DNA of 64,000 bases. Origin: Favolaschia claudopus (taxonomy: Eukaryota > Basidiomycota > Agaricomycetes > Agaricales > Mycenaceae). The notes under the pieces are model-generated. The model ran no database searches and had not been told where the DNA came from. It saw only the letters and a list, made by a program, of their open reading frames with translations. Position numbers and translations under genes: made by a program. The stretch spans positions 1,674,001 to 1,738,000 of the forward strand of contig JAWWNJ010000003.1 in assembly GCA_037176885.1 (NCBI GenBank), in the 5' to 3' direction. Of the stretch, positions 10,750-21,557 are shown piece by piece. How positions within the stretch are numbered: the first letter of the stretch is position 1; each line of letters starts with the position of its first letter.

Positions 10750-11800
10750 CAAGTCACAATCACGTGACTTGGTCACTTTGGTTTGGAACAAATATTTGGA
10801 CTCCCTTCTCTTCTCCTTCCACCATCCCCACTCAATGTCGTCCTCGCTTGACCTCTTCGCTGCTCAGCATTCCCGTTGACTTGGTCCCTACAAGTCCTCC
10901 TCTCTATATGGTTTCTTCTTATTGTCAACTACTTCCTTGGCATCGTCGCGCTCACTATCTCAATCCGACGCATCGGCGGCGAACAAGATTATTGGCAGGG
11001 GTCAGAGCGGGTGGCTGCGTCACTCTCTATAGGTAGTTCTCTTCCATCTATCGTCTACGTTTTCTGAAATCCCCTCAAGTTCTTCGTGTGGTTTACTAGT
11101 AGGCGTGAATCGTCTCGGGTTTCCTCTAGACAAAGCTTCAGACGGTGAGTTTCTGTGATATCCTATTCTTTCTCTATCTTCTCAAGTAGTCTCCTTGCCG
11201 TGTGGTGGTCTGAATGCTTGGCGGATAGGCCGCTCAAAACTGGTAAGCTCCTTCGCTGCATTGGGCTTCCAGCTACAACTTCTGACCACCTATGTTGCTT
11301 ATATCAACTTCACAGATCTCAGTTTGACATCTGCAACCTATTCTGGTATGTTTCTAGTTTTTTTGTTTACCTACATCTAGCTGAATATGTCGTACGTCTG
11401 CAGTGAGCGTCGTATACTGGTGTTAGGCTCAAGGTTTCCATGGTGCGTCCCATTTGCGCTGTATTTTCTTGTATATTAATCGTAAATACGCAGCTCTTGT
11501 ACTGTGGAAGCTCCGTTTGCTCAGCTCAAGAGCCGCATCTCTCGTTCGGGTGTCGCCACCATCCATCCCCTTGCAGCTCCTTGCAGCTCTAACGGACGCG
11601 CCGGATTCCCGCGTAGGCTCCGTCTGCCTCGTCTCAACGGGATCTGGGATGGGTGTTTTGTCGGGCTGTTGTCCGCTGGTATCAAGTCGCCTAGGTGTGT
11701 ATGTGCTGGTGCATTGCTTCGTTCCGACACCATACTAGCCAAGTGTCCTTGTTCCCGTTGCATACCATGTATCTGTACAGCGTAGTAGCAATATATTCAC
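10750..11800 (+). other. possible multi-exon coding region of unknown function
   Basis: Several short plus-strand frames are bounded by good splice signals, for example GTGAGT near 11146, GTAAGC near 11244, TTCACAG near 11313, GTATGT near 11345 and ACGCAG near 11492. One frame (10876-11067) contains a membrane-like segment (SIWFLLIVNYFLGIVALTI). I cannot join them into one protein with confidence. They lie within the 2.9-kb TIR element. The strongly strand-biased GA/CT-rich block before it (9950-10700) gives long minus-strand frames that I do not accept as genes. Confidence 0.25.
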
Positions 11801-12053
11801 TTTATCCCGCATATTTTGCCCTGCAATTGAGCTGTGGAAAATCCTTTTTTTTCTAGTATGGCGGCGGTGCAAAAACTACAGGAAGCTACAGCAAAACTAC
11901 AGTGTCCTACGGGGTTTCTATGGAAGCCTATGTAATTTTAGCCGTTTCTATAGACCTCTATCAACACGGGTACCTTTCTACAGTTACTACGACGACTACA
12001 GGTGCTACAGTGCGCTCCATAGGACTACGTAGGGGGCCCAGGTATTGCTGATG

Positions 12054-12710
12054 CCCATAGAAGATCCAAAGAACGTAGTAGAGTGTCGGCAAGGAATCAC
12101 GTCTCTGAGGACGCGGAGCTCTGCTTTTTCTCTGCATTAATTAATGAGTAATGATAGGTACGAGGACAAAGGAAATACGTACGGCGCTTCTTGCATACTT
12201 GTCATTCGTCTACAGTTGCACATGTCAACAACAGGACAAGATTCAAAATAAAGAAAATACACACCGTCAGGAATAGCTTGTTCCGACCTTTTCACTGTCA
12301 AACTACGAGACAAAGGAGGTATCTAAAACACAGAGTTCAGCGCGCCAAACGTTTACTCAAGCTTGAGTAAACAACAGTTTAAACTCGATGAAATGCACAA
12401 CGTGTCAGTCACGTGGTGCGCTCCATCGTTGGGTCAATAGCGTTTCAATATTTCAACAAGCTTTAGCTCCCTGCCTCCGGCACGGCCGACTCGCTGCGCT
12501 CGCCGACCTCCCTCCGTTCGGTCACACAGCTTGTTGGGGCTGGCCGCCCCAAACCCCGCTGCGCTCGCTCCGCTCGCGACGTCGTGAGAAGGTCCCGTGG
12601 TGTCGTGTCAAAGTCACATGAAAAAGCATGTGACCCATCAATTCTGATGGCCCGGTGCTGTTTTCAAGTTTAGGATAGCGTTTACTATAGTGTTATTGTT
12701 TGCTGGGACG
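12054..12710. other. intergenic region with a GC-rich block
   Basis: No gene is seen. A GC-rich block at about 12480-12600 (CTCGCTGCGCTCGCCGACC, CGCTCGCTCCGCTCGC) is followed by GGTCCCGTGG and CACATGAAAAAGCATGTGAC. The same combination of GC-rich block, GGTCCCGT and a CACGTGAAAAAGCAGGTGAC-like palindrome recurs at 58450-58620, so it is a dispersed repeat. Confidence 0.4.
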
Positions 12711-12719
12711 GAGTGTGTT

Positions 12720-13004
12720 TGCCTCCAAAAGCGAATTGATAAAAACGTCGCAGAACGCGTCAGTAGCGCATAGGAAAGCGATTTATCTGAAGCACAGATT
12801 AAATATGCTGCCCTGGATGTCCATGCGTGTCGCGCTATCTACGACGAGCTGATGAAGGTCTCTGTCCCCGCACCTCTCCCGGATTTGGCTGCTCCCGGAA
12901 CATGTGTTGTTCTCTTCCACGACTCCCACACGCGGCTTATTGCTCGCGGCCATGTTGTCGCCTTGAACCAAGGGCCTTCCGAGATAAGAAATTTCCTTAT
13001 ATAG
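12720..13004 (+). pseudogene. RNase D-like 3'-5' exonuclease fragment with a premature TAG
   Basis: One frame reads CLQKRIDKNVAERVSSA, then TAG at 12771-12773, then ESDLSEAQIKYAALDVHAC followed by RAIYDEL and an HDSHTRLIARGHVV segment, ending at a TAG at 13002. The (L/S)xxQIxYAALDxxA motif with its Asp is the ExoIII region of DnaQ/RNase D-type exonucleases, and members usually have Trp where the TAG stands (TGG to TAG would be one change). The upstream ExoI and ExoII motifs are absent. There is no ATG or proper start. A dead fragment. Confidence 0.55.
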
Positions 13005-13588
13005 ATGTAGGGGAGGGGGGGTCCCCTCAGCCTGAAAAAAAACTTTCATACAAAATTTTGGAACTCGGTTCTCAGTGTTGTATACAGCAAATATATGCTT
13101 ATGTACGCTGTTCTACAGTCTTATTCTGGCATTTCAGTGCTTCAGGTCCCTCTCTGGCCACTACTGTCACCGTCAGATCGGTTTGACCACTGTCGACTCT
13201 CGGCAGCCTCGGCTATCAGTGTATATGCTGTTGTTTGGTCCAGAAGACAGGTTGCTGACATTCAGAAATATCAATTTTGCACAGTGCAGGTACATGGAAA
13301 TGTGCAAAACAACAGGTTCTTTGCTTCAAATGCTGATGTTAAGTCCGAAAATACATAAACTTGATAAAGCTAACAAATTAGCCAGTGGGAAAAACTTACG
13401 TGAAGCTGCCGCATATGGGAATATTACGGCAACCATGAGGGGAGGGGTCTGCCAAAGTCGCTGAAAAAAAAAAATTCGAGGCGATATCCGGATTTCGCGG
13501 ATCGGAATACCCTTGCCTTGAACGGCTCTTTTGATTCTATCAATATTAGTCGAACCCGCGCGCTAATCGAAGTTACGCAAGTTCTGTA
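13005..13588. other. no recognisable gene
   Basis: Short plus-strand frames only; nothing recognised. Confidence 0.35.
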
Positions 13589-13691
13589 GGGCGCGGTGGT
13601 GTAGTGGCATCCATCGTCTCCGGGGAGAGTCGTGTGAGTTTTGCTCACGACGGCGAGGGCCCTCGTTGGTTCGATTCCCTGCCCCGCACCC
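13589..13691 (+). ncRNA. tRNA-like unit (degenerate tRNA or SINE head)
   Basis: It contains an A-box-like TGGTGTAGTGG at about 13596 and a B-box-like GGTTCGATTCC at 13668, the two halves of a type-2 Pol III promoter. The 5' GGGCGCGG can pair with 3' CCGCACCC in all but one position, as an acceptor stem would. Between them is a strong hairpin (GTCGTGTGAG / CTCACGAC) in the place of a long variable arm or intron. The T-stem does not pair properly, so this is unlikely to be a working tRNA; a tRNA-derived SINE head or tRNA pseudogene is more likely. Confidence 0.35.
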
Positions 13692-13970
13692 GGGAGAAAA
13701 CACTTTAGACACTCTCGGCTTCTGCCCTCCGACTTTTATTAGCATCTGAAGGAGTTCTTCAACAATTTTGAACTCTGTTCAGCTTGTCGAGAGGAAGTAC
13801 TCAACACAAACTAAGTGGGTTCGTTTGTTAGCCTCTGTAAGAGCCGCTGAACGATTCGGGTCAAAAGCAGGTGATATGAATTGAATAATGAGAATTTCGT
13901 CATCCCCTTCCAACAATCCGAGACCCACAATCCGAGAACTAGCAGAAGGGTTGCGTTGCTGTGGACGAGA

Positions 13971-14606
13971 CCTGTCTCGGTAACCCAGACGTTATAGTCT
14001 TATCAGCCCTCGGATTGATCCGGAATAAATGATAAGAAAAGATGGGACAACGATCACACTATAACGTCTGGGGCATTTGGTACCGTAACACCCCCCATCC
14101 CGTCACACTCTCAATGTCACGCTCCTTCAAAATGACCGTTCAACTGGCTGCAGTACACCCAAGAAGCCTTAATGCTTGTGGAATTGGATACTAGGGACCA
14201 TCACAATAGATTGTTGCTTTTTCCTACTTTTATTTTGACTCAAATTGGGGGATGAGTATAAGCAGCAGGACAGCCAAAATAGTTGCCATTTTGAACGCCG
14301 CAGAATGGTCCCAACAGCTCCAAAATTGACGAGGAAAAAAGACAAGGCAACTGAGAAGACCTTAAATTGCATGTACAAGCACTATTCAGGGTACCAAGCA
14401 AGGAAATGGAAGGAGGAAAGGGTCTGTGACAGGATGGGGGGTGTTGCTATACCAAATGCCCCAGACGTTATATAGCGTGATCGTTACCTCAAAATCTCTT
14501 ATCATTTATTGAAACTCCGCCGGATCAATCCGAGTTAGATAAGATAAGAATCCCGCCCTCAAGCAATTCACAGGTCACGCTATAACGTCTGGGTTACCGA
14601 GACAGG
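13971..14606. mobile_element. TIR element, CCTGTCTCGGTAACCC termini, 636 bp
   Basis: The ends CCTGTCTCGGTAACCCAG and their inverted copy extend through ACGTTATAG, and a second inverted pair lies further in (GGGGCATTTGGTA with CACCCCCCATCC against its complement around 14425-14465). Flanks share ACGAGA (13965-13970 and 14607-14612), a possible 6-bp target duplication. No coding sequence recognised. Confidence 0.62.
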
Positions 14607-14612
14607 ACGAGA

Positions 14613-15254
14613 CGGCTCGAATGCAGTAATGTAAATTGAATCATCTGCCTTTTAACCGAGCCGTTTAACCGTGGAAGCGCATCTTGATCCGCTACCATCA
14701 CCATCTCACCTTTTCCCACGCCGGAAACGACGCTGGGGGACACCGAGAGGCCTTGGACTCTGGAGCGGTAAAAGGTGGGCGGTATGCCAGGGCTTGCGCC
14801 CAAGGGTGGCCCCCGCACCCGCGTTGCCTTCGTGCGACACCGCTGACATGCGGAATGTGCCTTCGAGCACCACTGTCTTCCACTCATTTCGAGGCATTCG
14901 TGTATTACGAGTCAAACCCGCGTCATCAAGTATCTGTCGATATCCCAGCTCAATAGTGAAGGCCTGTGTTCCCAAGGTCTGTGTTCTCAATCCTCATTCT
15001 TCGCTCCCCTCCCCATACCGCCTCTGGCTCTTTCGGGGCCGTCGTCAATGACTCAGTAGCGTGATCACGTGACCTTGACGTCAGTCGCTTCCGGACGCCA
15101 GCACATTCGCCGAAACTTTCAAAGACCAAACAGCATACAACAACCACTACACCCTAGGCTATACTATGAATTGAATGTGCCCTTTGTCCACCTCTGTTGT
15201 CTCCGCTACCTACGCTCTGCTGGCAGCTGCTGGTTCGGTGTTCCGCCACCGCTG
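14613..15254. other. no recognisable gene
   Basis: Several overlapping open frames on both strands (14671-15147) but none has recognisable features or a coherent exon structure. Nothing supported. Confidence 0.35.
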
Positions 15255-15256
15255 TA

Positions 15257-15619
15257 TACTGTACCTCCCTGTATGGGAGCAACCGTCACGGTAACGGTGG
15301 GGTCGGTTGTGTTGCCTCTTTTTGAGGTGGTCACGGTCACGATTGAGGCCGATGCCTTGAAAAAATCGAAAAAGTTTTCTGCCTGGGAACATACACAGTT
15401 GAGTCTGTGCTTACCTTGTGTGCTGCTTATTAGCCGGCATCCCTCGAAATTGTAGTGAATTCGACAATTTGATGACTTCTTCCCGAGTTTTTTGAGCGAG
15501 ATGGTTGCCTCCTTTGGCAACGGTCACGGCTCACGGCGGGTCGTTGCCTCAAAACAAGGCAACCGTTTTGTCACGGTCCCTCGACGGTTGCTTCCATACA
15601 GGGACTCGGAGGTACAGTA
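15257..15619. mobile_element. TA-flanked MITE, TACTGTACCTCC termini, 363 bp
   Basis: Both ends read TACTGTACCTCC inward, continuing with CTGTATGG and GCAACCGTC after a small offset. TA is present just outside both ends (15255-15256 and 15620-15621). GTAACGGTGG / GTCACGG motifs recur inside. No coding capacity. Confidence 0.65.
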
Positions 15620-15645
15620 TACCTCATGACCGTTGACCTCACTAA

Positions 15646-16667
15646 GAGCCTGTTCGGGTGCGAGCTACCGTAGCTGGTAATTCCCTTATTTGGTAGTCGT
15701 GCGAACACATCACTGCCAATCAAGTCTTCCAGTGTGACATCCTTTTTGAGTGGACCCCGAGCTCCGACTCTCCGGAGCGCCTCTGATGCGCCTGCTTGAT
15801 ACAAACTAATTCAATAAATATAGTCTGGGTGCACCTATAGCAATTATCCGGCATCTAATCTGCTTGATAATTACTAAACTGCCTCTGTACTGGAGTTGGA
15901 GCGGCGAGAAAATTGTATGGTCATCATTCAGAGGTAGGGCGCGCTCAGGCGGGATCTCGGCATTCAGGGAGGCGCTGGGATGCGTCACATCCGATCAGTC
16001 ACAACATTTGCGCAACGGCATGATGTTCGCACGACTACCAAATAAAGGAATTGGTAGCTGCTAAGGTAGGCGACAGTCACTTACATACAACGAGCGGTCA
16101 CATGACCAAAGTGTGACACCCATTAAGCTCCGGCCACAAAACATCAGGGTAAAAAGTGGGACCTAGAAATGGTGTATTTGAGCAAATGCAAGACATCCCT
16201 GGTCTCAGAATTCAAAAATACTGTCTTGGGATGGAGCAGTAGACCATTCTTCCGACCCATTTTTTTTTTGAATGCAGAAATGAGTTTTACGGCGACTGGA
16301 GCCATCTTGGTTCGGGTCGATGGCGAAATTTGCCGCTTATGTAATGTTCTCACGCACCATATAGGGTAGGATCCCATCAATTACCGACAACCCGCTAGCA
16401 CAACAGCATACACGCTATACCGTGAACATTGGCTGCAGTGCGCAACATCTTGGGGCATCATACAACGGTGACCAGAGAAATCTCAGAAAACATCCAGTTA
16501 TGATTACATAATGACCAATTTTTTTTTCGACCTCGAAATCTTTGAAATTGAGCAAAATCCAGCTTCGTGTCGAGATTTTTGCCGCGTTACGCGTTACGTG
16601 ACACGTCATGTGACCGCTCGCTGTCGCCTACCTTACCAGCTACGGTAGCTCGCACCCGAACAGGCTC
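15646..16667. mobile_element. PIF/Harbinger-like element with 35-bp perfect TIRs and TAA TSD, 1,022 bp
   Basis: The terminal inverted repeats are identical over 35 bp, starting GAGCCTGTTCGGGTGCG, and the element is flanked by TAA (15643-15645 and 16668-16670). A 3-bp TAA duplication and GNNCCTGTTCGG-like ends fit PIF/Harbinger. Inside are two further inverted pairs: 15681-15707 with 16025-16051, and about 16064-16100 with about 16605-16634. The second looks like the continuation of the outer TIR, so the first is probably a nested insertion within the left TIR. No transposase is present. Confidence 0.74.
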
Positions 16668-16670
16668 TAA

Positions 16671-17189
16671 ACTCCTTGCAACTGCGCATTGCTATGTCCT
16701 ATTCCCTGCCTGGCCCTCTTTTCAAGTATAGGATTTACAGTAAATTGATGAGCCATAAGCCCTTTATGGCACTTATTACGGGGGAAACACCGAAATTGCC
16801 TCTTCTTGCTTTTTTCCCGAGACTCCCCCACACTCTGGGGCTTGCTAACCCACTCTAACTAGCTCAGAACACATACTCTGCGCTATTTGCGCGTCAATCC
16901 GGGACTTCGGAACTCAAGAGCAAGAGGTTTCGACGCAAACGACGACGCGTACGCGTTGTTGATGTATGTTTAGATCACAATCTTGTTGACTCACACGCTC
17001 ATCTTTCCTCCCACCACCATCGTCTGGCTCATATCGTGCTTGGAGCTTCTGCGTGAGTCGCTCGAAGGAGGTTCAATATATATCAATAGTGGGACTTGCC
17101 ATTCCGGCACATCAGTACATTTGATTTGAATCAATAGCACGAAATTGACTTGAAAATATGGCCCCGACACTTTAAAATAATCCCTGGCT
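16671..17189. other. no recognisable gene
   Basis: Nothing with domain features or splice-supported coding structure. Confidence 0.35.
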
Positions 17190-17282
17190 CCACGCAGTGG
17201 GCCTCCGCGGCGAGCGGTAGCACCACGCAGTGGGCCCAGCGGCGAGCAAAAGCCCCACGCAGTGGGCCTAGCGGCGAGCGTC
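17190..17282. repeat. minisatellite, three units of 32-33 bp
   Basis: Units start at 17190, 17223 and 17255, each beginning CCACGCAGTGGGCC and continuing with GCGGCGAGC. They are followed by a GC-rich tail GGGGTCCGCGGGGGTCTC. Function unknown. Confidence 0.7.
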
Positions 17283-19493
17283 AAGGGGGTCCGCGGGGGT
17301 CTCCCCCGCGCTACATGAAATTCTGAGTATAAACAGCAAAATAAAACAAAAATACCGAGTTAGACTTCTCAGAAATGCCGTCAGGCCAAAGGAAGGGGGT
17401 CTGGGGGGAACAATGTAGTTATTTTAGCCCTGAAATAACTCAGAAACACTTGGAAAACCAATTGCGGCTCAAAATGCCGAATTTGGATGGATCGATCAAA
17501 TAATGATCGCCAGCTGATAGCAGCTGATGCGAAGGACATCAGCAGTGGGACTCGCTTAAATAGCCGAGTCCCACTCCCACTGTTCTTGTATATACTCTTT
17601 GCAGAGACTGGGATTGAAACTGCAAAATTTATAGTCCAACTAGTCTCCTGTAAACAGACGCTACATACAATGGTCCTCGTACCTGCGGTGTATGTAGTCT
17701 GTCAAGTTGACATCCGTGATTGGAGGCTAATGCCGTAATGATTTGCATCATTTTGGATCAATCGCGTCGTTGCGTCTCTTACAACGCGCTTTTGTTTATT
17801 CCATTTTTTGGAGTGTTCTTACAACCCGAATTTGATAATACTCCCAACTTGAATGGAAGAAAAAGGAGGGAGATCAGCAAGGGGCACCCACCGGGAAATC
17901 CCGAGACACAGGGTTAGGGGGGGGTGGGGGTCTGGAAGGCCTTATTTCACTTTTTCGACCCAGATTCGGATCGGTCTGAAAACACGTTTCCGAGGGTCAG
18001 AAAAAAAAGCGAGGAAAAATATTTGATTATATAATATATTGGGTGTTGCGGCCAGACCCGGATGAGAAGTTTTCGGCCAGCGAAAGTGCAAAAATGTGTG
18101 GGAGAACACATTTGCGCACTGAAGTGTTCCCGAAATGTGCCGGTACCGTTAGAATCACAGCAAAACTTGACCGAACTTTGACAGTTTTTGATGGCAATTA
18201 CCCGTTTTGGGGCTTATGTAACACTTACGTATGGGGGTGGGGTGTCGACCAAGCCTTAAGTCAGTTTTCCGACCCTGTGTCCAAGATTTTAAGGATGGGT
18301 GCCCCTTGGAGATCAGATTTGTGCGGGTTGGCCGCCGGCCATCCGCCGTCTCGCCAATTCTCGTTCCTATGATTCGGAAAACTTATTCTAACTTTGCATA
18401 CCTCCTCAGCTACTGTATGCTATTCTCAGTGACTCATTTTTAGAGTTAAGCAACAGAACGGGGCACAGTGGTGGTATGTGGTTGGTGGTATGTGGTGAAT
18501 GGCGTGTAGGAACATTTTCCTAATTCGAACATTACGGCATTATACCCACCTCCGTGCATCACCCCCGTGGCAAAATACAGACTATACTTAGTCCAACCAC
18601 GGATACAAGGACATCTCAAAGTTGTCTCAAAGCATAGGCAAAGGGGAAAGAGAGGAGCAAGCATTCATTGAGCAACACAAAGTATATAGGTAGGCAGTAT
18701 CTATCCATCCATCGGGCATGAGGTTGAAGCAAGGTTTCAGCGGAAGCATTTTCGGAACCGAGTTTCGCCACAGTTCGAGGTCACATGACACTGACAGCTG
18801 GATATCCGAAGTCCGAGGAAAGGCCCGCACAGTGCTTACAGCTGTGCTTACAAAGCACCCAGTCATTTTGTAAGCATCTGCATTCCGGAGCCCTATAGTA
18901 TATACCGATGAATGGGGAAGCAAGCTTCCCCATAAGTACATGGCAATAACGGTGCGAGCACCGGTCCCCTACTCTGATAGGTGTAGAGGTGTTAGCAGAC
19001 TGAGATGTTTCGATGTACTTTTGCAAGGCCGAAGTGGCAAGGCAGGCCGGCCAAAGCTCGCTCGTCTCATTGGCAGGTGAGGTTTAAGTTTTTGGTGTAC
19101 AGAACCGCCAAAACTCGCTCGGTCGACGCTCGCGCGCCGACCAGCTCTCATTGGCCGGTGCGGGTGGGGTCCATCGGACTCCATCCCGGCTTTCGATCAG
19201 CACCTCGGCATAGACGGCTTTGCGTCGGCTCTGTCAACCCAGCTGCTCTTTGCGGCATGTAAAACAAATCAGTTAAGCAAGTCCTGCTGCAAGTGGTTGA
19301 GAGTCGGAATTTGGAAACGCCTGAAATCAACTGGCATTGTAGGGCATCCGGACAAGGTCTATCCCATCACAGGAATCAAAATCGGCATCTGCCTTGCCGA
19401 CAGCCGGTAGATGTGCAGCAACAAAATCTGTGGAGTCATGAAGCCGTAAATGCCGTAACTTTGATGTGTTCGAGTGAGTGGTGAAGTGACACT
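17283..19493. other. gene-poor region
   Basis: No recognisable protein. Notable sequence includes a G-run near 17917-17932, an AT-rich patch near 18020-18040, and short GTGGTATGTG repeats at 18466-18500. Short open frames around 18043-18372 and 19005-19262 have no features that I can defend. Confidence 0.35.
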
Positions 19494-20278
19494 TCAGCCC
19501 CACAGAACCCTCTGTAAACAGGGTAGGGGATCCCATCTACAAGACTCAGCTTCAAAGATGGCTCCACTGACCGTAGTGACGACGTTAGTCACACAGTGTC
19601 TGGAGCGAAGAAAAATACACACGGCAGTTGACTTTACGTAATCGAGGAAAAGTTCGCCACTGTTGAACAGACGGTGAGTGGACCAGTGTCGGAGACGGAC
19701 AATCCTTCCTCTTCGAAATCCGAACAATGCCTCAAGATATTGGGTATCGTAGAGGCTCCGTCCCGCCTCATAGTCGATTAAATGGTCGATAATGTAATGT
19801 TCGCACCTGTTTTCTTTCAATACCATAAACAGAATTGTATGAAGAACATAACTCACCGCATCAACGCACTTCCTGCGCTATCATACTGTAGCAGGGGTCG
19901 ACCGTCACACGAAGTAACCAATGCGTGTTCATGCAAGCAGGTGTAAACGAAACGCCCCACTAGATCAAAAACCGGACAATTACCAGAAAACAGCTGTAGA
20001 ATGTATTTAATAACATGTGTAGTGAAGATCGCATAAGAAGGGGTCTCAATTTTAACTAGTGCGCAGGAAACGTCATGGGAGAGAATGCCGGTCTCGGGTG
20101 TGTGCCCAATGATTGTGGCTCGTGTTGCGTGATACTCGCGCTTAACAAAAGTAACCGAATTTGGGGTTTTTGCCCGCAGATTATGATGTTTAAAAAAAAA
20201 ACTTTGAATGCCAGAGGGCTCATCTGTACCATGTTTGCTAGACCTTTCATGATATAAACCTGGGGTCAGATATAACAC
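19494..20278 (-). CDS. unrecognised spliced coding region
   Basis: Exon 1 (20278 down to 19857) ends at GTGAGT, the intron covers 19807-19856 and ends ACAG, and exon 2 (19806 down to 19494) continues in frame. The join gives ...DSAGSALMR then CEHYIIDHLIDYEAGRSLYD and EALFGFRRGRIVRLRHW. Composition across the junction is protein-like (balanced charged and hydrophobic residues) and no stop falls between. I do not recognise the family. The true start may be downstream of 20278 and the 3' end is uncertain. It may be a host gene or part of an element. Confidence 0.38.
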
Positions 20279-20636
20279 AGGGCGTGAACGAATTAATCTT
20301 TAAAATACCATCTATTTGGCAGTATTTGCCCTTTTTGGAACACGGTGTTCAGTTTATCAGGTAGGTTATGTAGTACCTTGAAAATAGGTCTACTATCTCA
20401 TAAGTCTGTATATGAGAGCTCAGGGTTCTCTGGGCTAACCTCATCTTTCAATGAGAGTGCTAAAACAAAGTGATAAATTGTTGATTTTAGACGTAAATAA
20501 ATAAACCTTGAACATCAGCACAGGGAAAGCCCAATAGGTTCTGCTTGTGACATACAATAGCATATGACCATCCCCTGTTTATTCCACCAGTTGGATCAAC
20601 TGCCAACTGTACTAGCTGGTCGGGGGCAAAACATTT
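20279..20636. other. no recognisable gene
   Basis: AT-leaning spacer with no features. Confidence 0.35.
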
Positions 20637-21074
20637 CTAATTTCGGTCACTTTTGGGAATGCCGACTATGAGTATGTAGCTTCCGATGCGTTTGTGTCGG
20701 CTAGGTAGATCTTCAACGAAAGGGAAGTCTTTGTCATCCCAAATGTCGACGGGTTCCTGTATGGGATTTTTCAAGCGTGCTAGGGAGTCTTCATCGAGGC
20801 CGCTGCCGTCTAGTGCGGCTCCTTCGAGCGCTTTAATGAATAGTTGAGCTGCCTTTACGTCCCCAACAGCGGACAAATTATGATATATTCGAGGAAGCGG
20901 CTGGTCGGGAGGAAGTTGTAGCGGTGGAATGTCCTCGAGAGGTAAGTGTGGTGGCGGCAGAGGCGGAGCATCCATTGCAGCGTCTTCATCCTGCGCTTCG
21001 GGTAGAGCGGGATCAGCCAGGCTGCCACTGATAGAATACAAGTAAACGGGTTGCAACAACGAATTCGAAATCAT
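20637..21074 (-). pseudogene. N-terminal fragment of a Tnp2-type (CACTA/En-Spm) transposase
   Basis: The 145-aa frame contains a proline-rich stretch (PPLPPPHLPLEDIPPLQLPP) followed by AQLFIKALEGAALDGSGLDE, SLARLKNPIQEPVDI. I associate the ...FI..L..A.LD...L....L..L..P..EPVDI pattern with the region preceding the catalytic core in basidiomycete Tnp2-like transposases. The catalytic core and the zinc-binding segment expected downstream are absent; the frame ends at 20637. Assignment is from memory of the family and is moderate. Confidence 0.42.
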
Positions 21075-21552
21075 GGAGGATCACCTCTCTAGCACCCAGC
21101 TCACCGTCCGCCTCAACAACTTCAAAGTCCAGCATACAGCTAAATCAACTTGCTGCTCCCTGCCTGTGGCTTCGAGATCATTTTTATTTGAGCGCGCTGC
21201 CCAGAATGTTTCTCAATCATGCCTTTCTCATTCCAGAAACCTCGTTCTGACAACGTACACCTCATAACACAGGAGATTCGTCAGTGTCCGAACAAACTTA
21301 TATTGTACATGTATACCCGTGCTCGAAATAAGTGATGGTCACCCATTTCCGACCGGTTCTTGCCTCCCAGAAAACATTTTTGGGAGATCTCAAGTTCTGA
21401 ATGTGTGCGAATGGTCACCAGACATCTCACGCACCCATTAATTCCATCAGAGAGTGTTGATGCGTTCCTTGTAAGAAATACCGCATTTTTCAACTGCGCA
21501 GATCAATTTGTTTGAGGAATTCCAAATACACCAAATTGTAGCTCAGCATCTC
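21075..21552. other. no recognisable gene; flank of the copia element
   Basis: No coding features. A stretch at about 21300-21380 (CGAAATAAGTGATGGTCAC with CCGACCGGTTCTTGCC) recurs inverted at 27780-27850 beyond the copia element, so related repeat sequence flanks it on both sides. Confidence 0.4.
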
Positions 21553-21557
21553 CCAAG

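Larger units (their letters stand above)
9148..12053. mobile_element. 2.9-kb TIR element with GTAG-rich subterminal arrays and captured exons
   Basis: The left end begins CATCAGCAATCCCTGG and the right end, on the minus strand, begins CATCAGCAATACCTGG. Inside each end lies a block of about 170 bp dense in GTAG / GTAGA motifs reading inward (about 9160-9320 on the plus strand; about 11870-12035 on the minus strand). Arrays of short motifs beside both ends are typical of CMC/En-Spm-like and some other DNA elements, where they bind transposase. The interior has no transposase. It holds spliced exon-like pieces (9733-9924, and others between 10750 and 11800), so it may be a gene-capturing non-autonomous element. 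The target-site duplication is unclear (possibly CCC). Confidence 0.5.

Noticed and set aside
9796..10791. 331-aa open frame on the minus strand
   Set aside because: It lies on a GA/CT-skewed block and translates to Ser/Pro/His-rich sequence without domain or splice support. Plus-strand frames in the same block are equally artificial.
17283..18040. G-rich tract near 17917-17932 as a telomere or G-quadruplex element
   Set aside because: It is a single short run without telomere-type repeats; too little to claim.
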